NCBI GenBank assembly: GCA_013433145.1
Contig: CM024190.1
Span: 1,426,001 to 1,490,000 of the forward strand
Direction: 5' to 3'
Length of the DNA: 64,000 nucleotides
Source: Ascaris suum
Lineage: Eukaryota > Nematoda > Chromadorea > Rhabditida > Ascarididae
In this document: piece after piece, positions 9,962 to 22,689 of the stretch
Layout of the letters: each line of letters opens with the position of its first letter
Numbering within the stretch: position 1 is the first letter of the stretch
Notes under the pieces: generated by a model
What the model was told of the DNA's origin: nothing
What the model saw: the letters and a program-made list of their open reading frames with translations, nothing else
The model's database searches: none
Position numbers and translations under genes: made by a program

Positions 9962-12900
9962 TTCACAAATGGCACATTTTTCAATAGCACGTGAATGGAG
10001 AAGTACTTTAGAAGTACAACAACAACGATTGAATCATGAGAGATAAAAGAGAACGTGCGAAACACTATCACATACAACCCAAGACTTAGAATATGAGATT
10101 TCTCAAACCTCCTAGAGACATTTTATTGCATTCTGGGTACTCATGAAATCATAAGTGAAGAATCAATTTAACAGGCTCGCACAATGGACGCGCCATATAT
10201 TAGAAAATTCTTTCTTTCAGAATTAATGGAACATTTCAACTGTCCCACTTGATAATCACGCTGAACGTATGGAGATGAGGCTCACCTCTCGCTGAACAAG
10301 CTATGCATCGCTTAGCTTTGCTCGTTGAGCCTCTGTTGGCATCCTCAATAACACAGCACAACATGCCAAAAGAACAACATTTCGGATGGATAAGTTTGAG
10401 CGAATCGAACGCTATACCTTACAGTTCATATGCAAATCTTAATGCGCACCACCTTCACTTCGGCACAAATACATACGAGTTCGAAAACAGCACATTAGCT
10501 CGAGCTTCGAGAGGTGCAAATGGTCTACAAATTTTGCTTTTCGCGGGTAAGTATCGTGAACCGAATCCTGCACAGCGTAAATCCTCGTAGCATTTCCGAA
10601 CTTGCACTACTTCTCACTATACTTTATAGTAGCCAAACAGACGTATACATACCTTTTTTACCTAGCTATTCGAGTGGATCTGCAAATGTGATAAGGTGTT
10701 ACGTTATCATCAAAACAATACTACAACTTAAGAGTTCATATCTACCAGAGACTTTCGAAACTATTTTTCTATGCTTAATACTTCCTCATTTGCTTCATTT
10801 CCTCCTCCTACGCCTAGATGCCCAAAAGTGACTAATGCTTAAGGTAGCTACAAGCTATCGGCCAAGGATGTTGAGCGTCTTATGTTATATTTAAGGTCCT
10901 ATTAGCCGAATGTCACCTTTAAACAACACTGACTCGATATGCGAATGGAGGATTGATTCGAACACCGGCTGGTTCATTCTCTTTGTCGCCGACTATTTTG
11001 GGTCCCTCACTCACTCCACAGAAAGAAAAAAAAATGAAATATATATTTTTGTGAAATCAACAGTATTCGTGCAACTGAATGACAAGGAGCAGACATTTAG
11101 TTGAGTAAACCGAAAGGTGGCAGTCTTATATTTGTGACTGTGAAAAAATATTATACAAGAGTCGTGGGGATGTGGAATTTATTCGGCACATTGCATTTGA
11201 AAAGAGAACTTTTAGCCAACAATTTCCCATAGCAAAGTTTTGAAGTTTTTGTAAATTGCATGATGGGAACTAAGAAAAAAAAAAATCTCGCTGATTTTCT
11301 TGCTTGTGAGAATATGAACAACAATGAGGAGAAAATGGGCGACGTAGAGGAGAGGAAAAGAGGAACAGGAAATGACGGATGTCCATATTCCATCTCTTCG
11401 ATACACCAGGAGCAGCTCATAAGAACCTTCAAGCAAAAGAATATTGTCAACTACATTTAAAAAATGCCTTAGTGAATGATTTCAGAAAGACACAGGTTAA
11501 TAACCCTAAACATCAACATAGAGGGTGATGATTCGATGACGAAATTTCGCTAGAGTTTACTTAAGTATGCATATTCCATTCACAACGAAAAATACCAAAT
11601 TTCCTTGAAATTCGAACATTCTATACCAAGTCAGAAATTTATACATTAATTTCTGACCGAACATACATCAAAGATCACTTTCTTCGAGCTTTTCTGCTCA
11701 CTACATTAAACAGTGGCAGTTCTTTGACAATTAAATTATTCTACTGCAAATTCTTTGCAAAAAAAGCACTTTTGTGGGAATGAATTATGGCTCAGTCCAG
11801 TAGTATATCCCTGGAAGAAATTCAGTACAGGTAGTGCCACATCTGACATGCAGTTCAGCAGTTTGACTGCAGAGCCTTCCAGAAGAAATATCCAACTTTT
11901 GTGCGACATAATCAACACGTTAAGAATAGAGTACAAGTAAATTTTCTTGGTAAAGCGAGTGCAATCAGTGCTAAATCAAATGCACGACGGTTGATTGCGA
12001 GATTATCCCCTTAGCCACATTATGTTATTTTGTTTCGTTATTTCTTGGATCAAAGGAATACAATAAATCATCACTTATTATCAGATTTATGGAATGATCA
12101 CTTTTGCTGAAAATTATAAAGCCTTACTGGCATATTTGCGCTAAAGTGAGGTATTTCCTTGATGCAACAACAACTGTCGCATAGCACAATCAAGGATTTC
12201 ATGCAACATGAAATTATTAAATCTGGCATCAGAAACCACTTGCAAGTGTATTCATCGTATGCAACGACCTCTAGCATTGGTATCAAACACACAAACGGCT
12301 CCTGGCTCCTTTTTGAGTAAAAAAGCATAGATTCTCTGTGAAGAAGAACAGAAGGAGAAGCGGGGAAATATTGATCCTTTCTTTGTCTCATTGAATTTAA
12401 GTGGAAAATGCTCAAATTTTGGTAATGAAGAGGGCAACATCAATTACGACAATTTCCTTGGAAAATTACTGCCTCATGAGTTCGCACAATTTTACACAGA
12501 TTTGCGCATTTAACTAAAACCCTGCCTGTATCCGAAAAATGCCTCGACTGTTCTGCCTTTGAGATTCTCCAGTACCCCCAGTTTCCCCGTCCTAACACTG
12601 ACCACCGATGGAACCTAGTAGGGAGAAGTCTAGATACTTCAGAATGGAACTCGAAGATAGCCAGTCGGTTGAGTCTCATAGACTGACCACCTAGTTGTCG
12701 GAAATGTTCAGATCAGAATAATTCCCACTATAAGTTGCATAATCAGTTGATGTAATGCTTTGCGTATGTAATTTCAAGGATCACCACGCCGGAACACAAA
12801 TTTTTCATTGCTGCTAACGATGGTTTCCTGGCTTCCTTCAGCGACTGTTCACGAAATTTGAACCGATGACGTTCCAGGATATACTATGAAAAGTCCATTG

Positions 12901-15900
12901 TGATTTGAAAATAAACCTTCCTACTCTATCACTTTGACATAGATGAGCGATTCGATTTTGGTATCTCTTTTATAAGGCTATCCATTACTTCTGCATTGAA
13001 AGAAAGTAAATAATGATGAAACAACTCGACTTAATCCCGTAGGCAAAACATATCGTCAGGTATCCTCGATCCCATAAGCAGAGTATGAGTTTGCCGACGA
13101 GCATCTGTGGTATTCACAGAAATAAAAAATACGCTAGACGTTGTTGCCAACACCTTTTGCAAGCAGAAAAGACAACAATGGATGGCAAAGTAGTGCCGAT
13201 TTATGAAAGAATAGAACTGGAACAATATATGCAAATAGGCTACCACATAAGAAAGCAAAAAAGCTAATTGCATTACACTTCTCAGTGTTCCAATCGTTTA
13301 GCAAGATGACAACATAGATCAAAGCACTCTCTTATGAAGTAAATTTTAACAACTTCCAAATAATAGAGTTCCTATCCAATGATGCACCAACGATATGCTT
13401 ACAAAAAAAAAGCGCTTGATCTCGACAATGTTGCTGGCATAAGATGCCAACTGTTCCACTTATGCGATGCTTATGCTTCTATATTCACCTACTACGACAA
13501 CAACCTAGGATTATGGCAATAAGTATATTTGCTTTTTTCAAGCGTTCAGCTGTAATATCAAAGCGATTTCGATAAACAGAGGCATTAAATTCTTTTTTTT
13601 TTCACGCCTCTGAAGACAAAAAACATCGAGTTGCTATCAAAAAATCGATTAAAAAAAACGAAAATACTTCAGAAAATGAAAAAAAAAAGCCTTTAAAAAA
13701 TTCAAAATGCAACAAATACGATCAATGAATATGAATATCATTTGAAAAAAAAAACAAACAAATTTCATTATATGCGTTATAGCATTCAAGGTTATAACAG
13801 AGATGCTAAATATCTCAAATGAATGCAAAGAACAATTTCGAATCTCGCAACGATGAAGGGATATTTGTATTTTCGAATGAAAGATCAATTTTATATGAGC
13901 GACATATATTCCAAAAAAAAAAAAAAAGAAAAACAGGATGTTTTTCATTTGCATTTCCAACAATAAGAAAGAAATTCTTCAATAAAAAAAAACAATGAAG
14001 AAAAGAAGAACTTACGGAAAATTGAAAGCAGATGATAGAACTATGAGGACGTGAGCTGGGAGCTCTCTCTGTGAATATCGAGAAAAGGAGAAGGGGTCGA
14101 TCGCGGGGCGACCACTGGCTCTTGGAGCTCTAAAAATATTTTCTCTTAGAGAATTTTTTTTTTTTTTGAAGAAACGCTATAAAGACGAAAACGACCTTCA
14201 CAGTGATAAGGTTGTTGATTGGCAAATAGAGTTTGAAATTAAACATAAGAGTAAAGCTTCGCTGCAATAGTAATTTGTCCATACTCAATCACATTTAACT
14301 CACTAGTTGTTTTTTTTTTTTTTGCAATAAGTGCGAAACTATAATTCTCATAATTTATAATAATAAACAGCAACAATATCATTTATTAATCAACGAATAT
14401 TAAATTCGAAATGATTACCTTCGTTTCATTAGCGAATTTCTTAACAAACGATGAGATAAATAATTTTGTACTAATGTTGCTATATTTCATTCAAAAATTT
14501 TTTAATGCAGCTATTCCAATATATTATAATGGCAACATTACACTTTCACCCCTATAGTGAATCGCCTCTTCCATCAAGCCTAATAATGTTTTTATTGACT
14601 GAATAGCTTGCAAACGAGCAAAATTCCCATTACACCGTTCGTAAGCAATAAATACAAGAGGCGTTACGTTTGCGTTGCTAGTTTATCTTGATCATCACGA
14701 TGGCACTCAATGACTCGGAATTCATTTCTCAAAATTTGAGCAGATGTGCTCCTATATTTGCCGATTTTCGCAGATGCTTCTAAAGAGCTCTTACATCCGG
14801 CTTCATCTGGTCACGATGGCTTCCAACTTCCGAGTACACCAAATTTTGATGCGATATAAATCATTCAGCTCAAAAAATTCTGCTGAAATCTTTTCAAAAC
14901 GATCTATTACGCAAATTCGAACGATTTAATTCAGCTTGTGATATGATGATTAAGAAATTGCGCCACGTTAGTCGAAATTGAAGCCTTCGAATATGGGTGC
15001 ATTTTGTCGATTTTGCAAATCGTAATATTAACTAGACTGGAACCTAAGATTTATTTAGGATTTACTCGTTAAACATTGTGGTGAAATTGAACGTAATAAT
15101 AATCCAAAAGACAAAAGGTTTGCAATTCTTCTCTTTCTTTCGCGCAAATCATTTTTCCATCAACAGTAATGCATGAAAAAAAAACAGACTACAACTTTAT
15201 CCTGAAGGTAGCTGGATCTTCGACAAAGGAATCACCTCTACTGAAATTTTAGCAACCGGTTGTTGAAAGAAATAAGTATATGCCACTGATTGAACTACTG
15301 TTAACGTCGTATGCATAAATGTAAATAATAAGAATGTTATCGATTGAAAGGCAAGATTCTTAAACAAAATCGCAATAAAACTGTTGATACCTTATGGAAA
15401 ATGGAGCATTTTGTGGCTGAAAAAAAAAAAGAGATGACTACAAAAATGTTGCGTCCATGAGGTTGATATACAGCGGAAAATGACGATGCAACTGAGCTAT
15501 TGGCGCATCGAGACGCTCCATACTAAACGATTCTTGTGTCTTGATAATTAAATTATTTCGAATATTTCGATTCGGACACCTAGAGATGCTCATATATGTT
15601 GGCGGTACTTATCCACGGTGAATAGAAAAATACGGTTGGAAATGGAAAACTCGAAAAAAAAAAAATAGACACTAAGAATTAAGGCAAGTAATGAGTAATA
15701 CTAATACAATATAATATTGCAAAAGAATCCACCAGCTGTAGAAAACGGCATCCTCAACAATGAAGTCAAATTCATCATGAAACTCCTTTTTTCATTTACA
15801 AAATCTCAAATATCACCTGCGTTTTGCGAATGTAAAAGCATACAATAACGGTGACTCAACGAATTATTAATGAATGCAAATCGTGAGACCTCCACATTTC

Positions 15901-15984
15901 GATTGAACGCACATAGTTGTTGCATAATTTGGTAGCGCATAAACATTTCTGATACCTATCCTACAAAACGATCAAGCTCTGCCG
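9962..15984. other. AT-rich desert
   Basis: About 6 kb without a recognisable gene. Short open frames occur at 10303-10590 (plus), 10514-10831 (plus), 11151-11450 (minus), 12098-12415 (minus) and 13031-13273 (minus). They show no family motif and generally derive from T-rich hydrophobic translation. Many A/T homopolymers occur, for example near 13913-13926, 14154-14167 and 15421-15430. No tRNA-type A/B boxes were seen. Confidence 0.5.
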
Positions 15985-16031
15985 CCCCCCCCCCCCCCCC
16001 CCACCCCACCTCTCACTTCCCTCCTTATCTC
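15985..16031. repeat. C18 homopolymer followed by a pyrimidine-rich tract
   Basis: A run of 18 cytosines at 15985-16002 is followed by CACCCCACC and a C/T-rich stretch to about 16031. It is equivalent to a G18 tract on the other strand and is a strong candidate for quadruplex or i-motif structure. Flanking DNA shows no gene. Confidence 0.95.
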
Positions 16032-16730
16032 CATACGATTTCGTTTCACAAACGTTTTTTGCATCTGCTGTTTCTGAAACCTAGATAGGCGAAAATGATG
16101 CATCGATAGGAACATTTTCAGTGCTCATCTCGCGACTAGTTCAAAAATCACCTCTCCTTTACTCCAGGATTCGATTCGTTGACTCTGCGCTGAGGCCTAG
16201 AAAACATTTTCCCACATGGATGTTCCCTTCTTTGTTGCAGAAAATTTTTCACGTATGACTTATTAAGAAACTAACCAACAACAGTCAATAAAATAAACAG
16301 TATAAGTTCTGCTTACAAATGACTCAAACACAACAAAGTTGAACGTTTTTCGCAGAGCTCCCAATCGCATCTGCAATTAAATGAAAGGGGAAGAATTCTA
16401 AAATCTTTTCGCTCATTCATTTCATCCCACACCATTTAAGACTAAAATAAACGAAGCAGAGAAGAACACGACTCAATATTTGAGATTAGTCGGAACTTAA
16501 CGATTAAGCTCTATAGCACCATTTTCTTTACTCTTTTCTGCTTTCAAAGTTATTTTAAAAAATCCTATGCTTTTAACAGCAGAGTACCATTTCCCAGTCA
16601 ACTAGAAATAGTCGAGAGGGATAAATCACCTTGCTGTATGTTCTTTCACCTAAGGAGTATTCCAATTTTGTTGAAGGCAATAAGAATATTATGGACCACA
16701 GTTCAGGTGTCTCAATGTGCGCAGGTTACA
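16032..16730. other. No recognisable feature
   Basis: AT-rich sequence between the C tract and the open frame at 16731. No motif, repeat or gene recognised. Confidence 0.5.
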
Positions 16731-16967
16731 TAACAAATAACTTCTCATAGACGTACAGGTTTCGTGGACAACGAAACAGTTCGTGACGGAAAAAATGTCA
16801 CTTACATCTATGACAACAGGATTACAGGACACGATGGCTTCACTCATATTTCATCTTTTTTTTCATTGAAGGAGACTTTTCCACACACGTCAGCATGCAC
16901 AACATTTTCTATGGCAATTTTCAGGCAATTCAACTCAAATCCAGAATCAAGAAGCACCTCTTTGTGA
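16731..16967 (+). CDS. Open frame with coding-like codon pattern, possible exon, unknown
   Basis: The open frame runs from about 16731, with the first ATG at 16764, to a stop ending at 16967. The segment around residues 1-33 from that ATG (MDNETVRDGKNVTY, then IYDNRITGHDGFTH) has many purine-N-pyrimidine codons and balanced polar composition, unlike the T-rich translations nearby. An AG that could act as a splice acceptor (CGTACAG) ends at 16759, and no strong donor is seen. No family is recognised. It could be a lone exon, a decayed gene piece or chance. Confidence 0.2.
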
Positions 16968-17600
16968 AGCTGAAAACAATTTATGAGGAAAAAAACCTCC
17001 TTTAGGCACGTCAAATTGGAAAATTTATTGCAATTTCTTTCGACTTCTCATGGAATAACGAAAATTTCCTTCATATTTCAATGGATTATAAATGATTTCT
17101 TAGCTGGCGAAGTGAATGATGAGGAGTTCATAATTCAAGTGCCGCATCATGGACAGTTGTTAAGCCCTCTCAAGGTCCCTCACCCCTTTCCCTAAAGATC
17201 CCCATCAGTCGCTGAGAACGTCAACAACGATCTGTAAGCTGCATCTAACTTGATACATAATCCCATAGCGCAAAACAGCAGGAAACGGCTCTTAGTGTAT
17301 ACAACCATCAGAAAGCGATAGTATGGACTATACAGAGCACTGTGATGTAGTGTCAAATACCACTTTCTACAAACTAAACAGGGAAGACGCTACTAATGCC
17401 GACATTTTACGAAATACTTTGCGCAAATCCATTGAGGTGAAAGGATTCATCATGTTCTGAAATGGGTCATAGAGTTTGTTTTATTTTGTTGTATTAAAGC
17501 GGTTTCCGATGAGTTTTGCAATATGTCACAAGTCACATTACATTGCTGCAGCAGCAGTACAGCATCTAGTTAGAATCACAGTTCAAATTCTCAGCTTTTT
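16968..17600. other. No recognisable feature
   Basis: Contains a short plus-strand frame (16983-17195, 70 codons, no domain) and AT-rich sequence with no repeats of note. Confidence 0.5.
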
Positions 17601-17624
17601 TTTTTGCTACGCTTCTTAGGTTCT

Positions 17625-17692
17625 TGTTTTTGCGCACAAATTTGTGTTTTTTTTTCTTGGATTATCCCAATGTTTTTGCGCACAAATTTGTG
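17625..17692. repeat. Duplicated 22-bp unit carrying a palindrome
   Basis: The same 22 bases occur twice, at 17625-17646 and 17671-17692, with a 46-base period. Each copy contains the perfect 12-bp palindrome CACAAATTTGTG, which extends to 14 bp (GCACAAATTTGTGC) in the second copy. Spacing and palindromic cores suggest either a small local duplication or a pair of dimeric protein-binding sites. The sequence between the copies is T-rich. Confidence 0.9.
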
Positions 17693-17699
17693 CAGCTTA

Positions 17700-19739
17700 T
17701 GCATTCTCCTCAAGCATTTCCTTCACATCTTTCCCCATCCGCTTCTCCCATCTGGTGGTCAACAGTTTGTCTATGCCTGAAATTGCATCATACGAATATA
17801 GTTATGATCTCGATGGATAAAAGTGGCCCTATTCCTCTGAAGCATTTGATAGAGCGGTCTCTGTTACCTGAACAAAAAAGCTGCTAAAATAAGAAGAATT
17901 CATCAAATTTACTTTTAAAATCTCTAGCTACGCTTTCAATATCTATTTGAATGTCCTTTTCAAATATTTCGGAATTTAGTGAGAGTCCAACTCATTCGCA
18001 CTTTACTCCGTTATCGTTTATTGATTTCCCATTGAAACATGTATCGACTTTTCCAAGGTTCTCATTTCTTTTCGTTCACCTTCGTGCATCGCCATTTTCA
18101 ACAAACTGCACACCGCAATCATTTTATATTATATGCTTATATTTTTCCTTGTCAGCAAGTTTCTATCGTTCACAAACCTCCTCGTCTCATAACCAAATAG
18201 CTTTTGTCGATGATTTTACAGCGATTATTCGTTAATCTATGAGTAATGTAATGTACGTTCTGAAAGAGGAGAAGTATACTTCTGTTGCAGTATTCAATTG
18301 CTCTTGTTTTTCCCAATCTGGAGGAACTTAGTGGCTGATCCATGTTAAAATTACATAATTTAGTCTCGAAATTGGACATAACAACTTGAGATAGCTTGGC
18401 TATCGATCCTCAAGAATTAATTAGAGATTATATGGCAGGAGTATTACTTGAACGCGATGAGGCTGATATTGAAGGAAACTATACTGAAAATCAAGGAAAA
18501 AATAGAACTTGCCAAAGCTCCTCATAGAAAATCTGCACAAGCAGAAAATAAATTTCCACCACTGAGTGGCCTCTTAAAGTTGGTGTTCCCTAAGTCACCT
18601 CTCAAAATCGAAGACAGCAACCTAAACTACAAGGTCTTTAGTTTAATTCTGCGTAGCGTGTACAATAGACACTTAAATCTCTCTCAGCGGAAAATAAGAT
18701 AAGGAAACGCACTGCGGCCAAAATTTAATTCCCTTCTTAAATCAGATGGTTCTTACTGATCACCTGTCGCGAAAAACACAAGGTGCAGCAGGTGTTTATG
18801 ATAGCCTAATGCAATAAGCTATCGTGCTTACCGGTTGTGAGCTTAGCCATTTTTTGAACAGCTAACTAAACGAATTCCGATTAGATTCACAAATAAATCT
18901 GCACAGACAATACACATTCAAATTCCTTCACAATCGAACGTACATTCATGTCATATTTTTGAGTGGCCGTATGGCGAAATGAACAGGCGCCTAGTGGATG
19001 GCATGCAAGTGCATACGGAGAGTGCAAACTGGAGCAGAAAATAGTGTGATTTTTAAGAGACGCAAATGAATCACGAATACCGTATCCATTCCTTGCAGAA
19101 TGTATCCGAAAGAGAAAACTGTCAAATCGTGTGCGTCTCCCAGAAATGGTATTAATTCTTGCTCCATATCGCGTTCCTCACCAATTCTCTTCCCTCGCCC
19201 CCTCCCCTTTCATCTTCCTTCGTTCATCACATACAACTGAGTCAGTGGTTACTTAGTGTCGAACAACATCGTGAGTAAGTGAAACGGCTTGCTCATTTCC
19301 TCTAGTGTTTTTCTCTGATAGCACGTTGAGTAATGAGGTTGACAGTTCGTTCCTCTTTATGTTTGATACAAACGGAGAATCGTCGTTGGTTAATATTTTG
19401 GTAGGGAATGAATATGAGCTAGTATGAGCAAAGTCGGAACAACAGTCACCATCTACTGCTAAAGACTTTTGAAAATTATTTTCCCGTCCTCCAAATTCCT
19501 CACTCCTGCCCGATCTACATAGCCTTATGACGCCTGATATTTGACAAACGCTTCGAAATGTGATGGTGAAAACAACCACTCTCTACAAGTTGCTCAGATC
19601 CATCTGAACATATCAACCTATTACCAAAGGAAGATAGAGAATATAGAACAGTGAAACATGATGCGTGAAACTTTCGGATGCCGGATGCTTGTTGGTGCCT
19701 AGACGGATGACCGGATGGGTTGGAGGCAAATTTGATCGA
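17700..19739. other. No recognisable gene
   Basis: Short open frames at 17951-18235 (plus), 18448-18702 (plus, Lys-rich) and 19253-19579 (minus) have no recognisable domain. A C-rich pyrimidine patch lies at about 19185-19222. Otherwise featureless AT-rich DNA. Confidence 0.5.
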
Positions 19740-19760
19740 CTCGCGAACAGACAGACGGAC

Positions 19761-19878
19761 ATGCACACATACACTTGCATACACAACTACGCATGTACGT
19801 ACGCCCACGCACACACAATACCCCCACGCGTACACGCACAACACAAGCGCACATAGATACGCACGCACAAGCTCGCGC
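19761..19878. repeat. Degenerate alternating purine-pyrimidine (CA/CG/TA) repeat
   Basis: About 118 bases in which purines and pyrimidines largely alternate (ACACATACAC, GCATGTACGTACG, CACGCACACACA and similar), with an unusual number of CG steps. It looks like an interrupted (CA)n microsatellite rather than coding sequence, although an open frame of 131 codons (19515-19910 minus) passes through it and reads Val/Cys/Tyr-rich. Such sequence can adopt left-handed Z-DNA under torsion. Confidence 0.75.
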
Positions 19879-19947
19879 ATTCGCAAAAAAATTTGATATG
19901 TTAATTTCACTTAACTAATAGAATCAAATCGCATGTTCCACCTCAGT

Positions 19948-19966
19948 GGGGGGGGGGGGGGGGGGG
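19948..19966. repeat. G19 homopolymer
   Basis: Uninterrupted run of 19 guanines on the plus strand, only about 70 bases from the alternating purine-pyrimidine stretch. One of the long G/C homopolymers of this window. Confidence 0.97.
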
Positions 19967-21798
19967 AAATCACCAGTGGGCAAAAAAAAAATGAAGGAAG
20001 TGAAAAGACGCAATCTCTTCACTACAAGGACATGTGCAGAAAAGATCGTTATTCGCAGATGCAAACGAGCTTTCTGCTTTTGCTTTTTTTCTTGGTTAAT
20101 AATACAAAAGTAAGGAACATGCAATAAAAAATGAACAATTAATAAAAATGAGTTTATATTTTGAAGTGCCATAAGTCGGAAATTAGAAGTCAAGTATTTA
20201 CTTCTGATAAGAAGCACCTAGATACTAGTCCGATGCAACTTACGGATAAGTGAATAGGTAGACAACGTGCTAGTTTATTTCGTAAAAATCAACAACTCAT
20301 GAATAAAACAACCTCGATGAAGTTCAATGAAAGTACATCAGTGAGCAGAAGCAACGCACACAACACTGTGCACATTTGGTGCGGTCTTCTTATAGAGGCC
20401 GCAGAATGAAATAAAAAAAAACTGCCTAGCGTATATACGAATTGACTAGATGCGGAGATCAAATATGCTCATCCAATGTAATAAAGTTCCATTCGTTGAT
20501 CAATTTGCAAAAATATTCGTTGTTATGGTTATGACAATCAATATACGAGAAAAATATCGCATTTATCGATGAGTTCATGATTGTTGTCGAGAAAGCGTTT
20601 AGTCATCTACATGGAGAATTTTAATGCACTGTTTTCAAGTCGGCTTTCATTGAACTAACATGACTTATGCAAAAAAAAAGAAAAAAACCAGCAAACGCTG
20701 CAACGTTCCCCATAGGCAAAGAGATATCGAGCAGCTATCTTTCAATGAATTTTATCTCAATAATGCAGCTTTTCTCACCTGATGTCGATGTTGTAACAAG
20801 CAATTCGCCGTCAATGAAGTTACCCAATATTGAATATACATTATAATTAAACGTGAAGCAATGTTTTATCAGAGGCCTATGCAACTGTAATCCATGCCTA
20901 TCAGCTACTGTGCAAGCAATTGCTGTCAGTAGAAAGTCTTCGCAGACGCAGCTTAGGAATGTTACTGGAACAAGCATCCTTTGCATAACTATCAAGCTAG
21001 CAAATGCCTTGTCATTCGGTCATCCACCTCCACCACCGCCTGTTACTCGCTGAAAGAAAGTGCCTATCCGTTTTCGCAGGAAGCAATTCGACAAGGAGAA
21101 AGAACAATTTGTGAGAAGAATAGATCAGTTTTTATGCCTTCATTAATCCGTAAATTCGATTCCAACTCCTAAAGTCAAGCTTTCGCGTTCAATTGGACGT
21201 CGTGAATGGCACGTACGAGCCAAGCACCAGAAGGAAATCGTACTCAAACAACTAGAACTAAAGTACTTATTTAGAACGATTCCTATGTACTGATATTAAG
21301 AGTTGAAAAACATTTCACGATCGCCATCGCCCTGTCGCAATGGATGAAATAAATGTTCAAAGTCCGGCATTATGTGCGAATAAAGATGCGACTAGTTACA
21401 TGCGTTAAGCGAAGTAATAATTATGAACACCTCACTCGATGCTTCCTCAAGAATTATGCATAAAATTTCGGCGTAAACATTCTTATAATAAAATTGACGT
21501 TGCACTTATCTTTCTTATCGGTCATTTGCAGAAAACAACTTATTCCACGACGCATGTTTGTTGTGTTTTAACGAATTAACAAGTTAATACAACCGTTTGA
21601 TTTTATGGCACATGAAAGCAAGCAGGTTCAGAATTAAGAGGATTCATTAAAAATACTCTACCATCAGTATATCTCCAGAAAAAAAAAAAGCTAACAATAG
21701 CTATATTGTTCCGTGCATCGGCATGATAGACTATTTTTATGAATATCGATAAGAATAGGTGCATCTGAGAATTACTAATGGTCACTGCGAAAGTTTTG
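19967..21798. other. No recognisable gene
   Basis: AT-rich. Short frames at 20735-20995 (minus) and 20853-21172 (plus, overlapping) have no domain, and the Pro run in the latter comes from a (CCACCTCCACCA)-type patch near 21024-21042. No structured RNA recognised. Confidence 0.5.
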
Positions 21799-21799
21799 C

Positions 21800-21864
21800 A
21801 AAAAAAAAAAAAAAACAAAAACAAAAAACAAAAAAAAACAAAAACAAAAAAAAAACAAAGAAAC
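21800..21864. repeat. A-rich tract with (CAn) interruptions
   Basis: About 65 bases consisting of A runs punctuated by single C residues. It could be a decayed poly-A tail or slippage-derived simple sequence. A further A10 follows near 21893-21902. Confidence 0.9.
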
Positions 21865-22269
21865 GAATTCCTCGGTCGTTAAAGATGCATCGAAAAAAAA
21901 AAATCACCAATACAAGAAATAGCAACGATATGTTTCATCAATATTCGCGTAAATATACCGAAGCAGCCATCTTATGATTTCAATTACATTGCAGTAATTG
22001 GTGAATCGATTGGAGAATGTAGAGTTGCAAATAGCAAATAGTGAGCACTTTCAAGGGAGAAATCCGTATTGTCACTCTCAGTTGTTTGATTTTCACATTG
22101 CCATATAGAGAAACACACATCAACATCCCCAAATCACTTTAGTTAACGAATAGGCAGGTGATCAAACTTTCAGTTTTCCTTAGCGTACGACATTTCGCTC
22201 TCTCAATGCCACAAAATCACTGAATGTTGCTCCAACTTGATTAGAATTACCTTGTAATAATATATGATT

Positions 22270-22680
22270 GAAGAAAAACGGAATTCCCCGCCTTCAATGG
22301 CCAGGAAAGAAATAAGGACTGAGGACTTTCCTGTAAAGTTTTTCGCGGCACATCCACTCTATTACCGGTTCGCCAAGAATGCTGAGGGTGGATCGAGTGC
22401 TACCGCACTTATAGTTCTTATCGCTTTTGCACTGAAAGTGTAATGTACTGATGGCCCGTTAATGGCTGCCCTTGGTCATGGACGAAGCGCCAACTGATAT
22501 CGAGGATGGGAAAAGAAGGGAAATAAGGAGGGCATTCGAAGAAAGCAATTTTCTGAGGTCCCTTGGTTAGTGCAAAAACAAATCCGGTAGCAATCAGGTG
22601 CGCCATTGCAACAACAAAGCGGAAGGCGGGCGAGTAGGCGTATGTCTCATTTGCGAATTCGATGCTCATTTAAAATAATT
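22270..22680. other. GC-richer island, possible interspersed repeat or exon
   Basis: Clearly higher G+C than its flanks across about 400 bases, with sharp edges. It contains the minus-strand open frame described separately. The texture resembles an inserted sequence or a coding exon. No terminal repeats were identified. Confidence 0.35.
22418..22669 (-). CDS. 83-codon open frame in a GC-rich island, unknown
   Basis: ATG at 22667-22669 and stop at 22418. The codons are diverse, with many C/G-ending choices (AGC ATC, TAC GCC TAC, CCC GCC TTC CGC), unlike the surrounding AT-rich random frames. The translation has a hydrophobic middle (about residues 17-34, FRFVVAMAHLIATGFVFAL) that could be one membrane segment, then a Pro/Phe-rich part (ECPPYFPSFPILDISW). 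I recognise no family. Alternatives are a piece of an unrecognised repeat or chance. There are no neighbouring exons with clear splice signals. Confidence 0.22.
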   Translation of the reverse strand: MSIEFANETYAYSPAFRFVVAMAHLIATGFVFALTKGPQKIAFFECPPYFPSFPILDISWRFVHDQGQPLTGHQYITLSVQKR

Positions 22681-22689
22681 TCCTTGTAG

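Noticed and set aside
14700..14870. Apparent direct repeat around the word CACGATGGC
   Set aside because: Beyond the 9-base word the two segments do not align convincingly.
19515..19910. 131-codon minus-strand frame rich in Val, Cys and Tyr
   Set aside because: Much of its length is the translated alternating CA/CG/TA repeat, which lacks stops in this frame.
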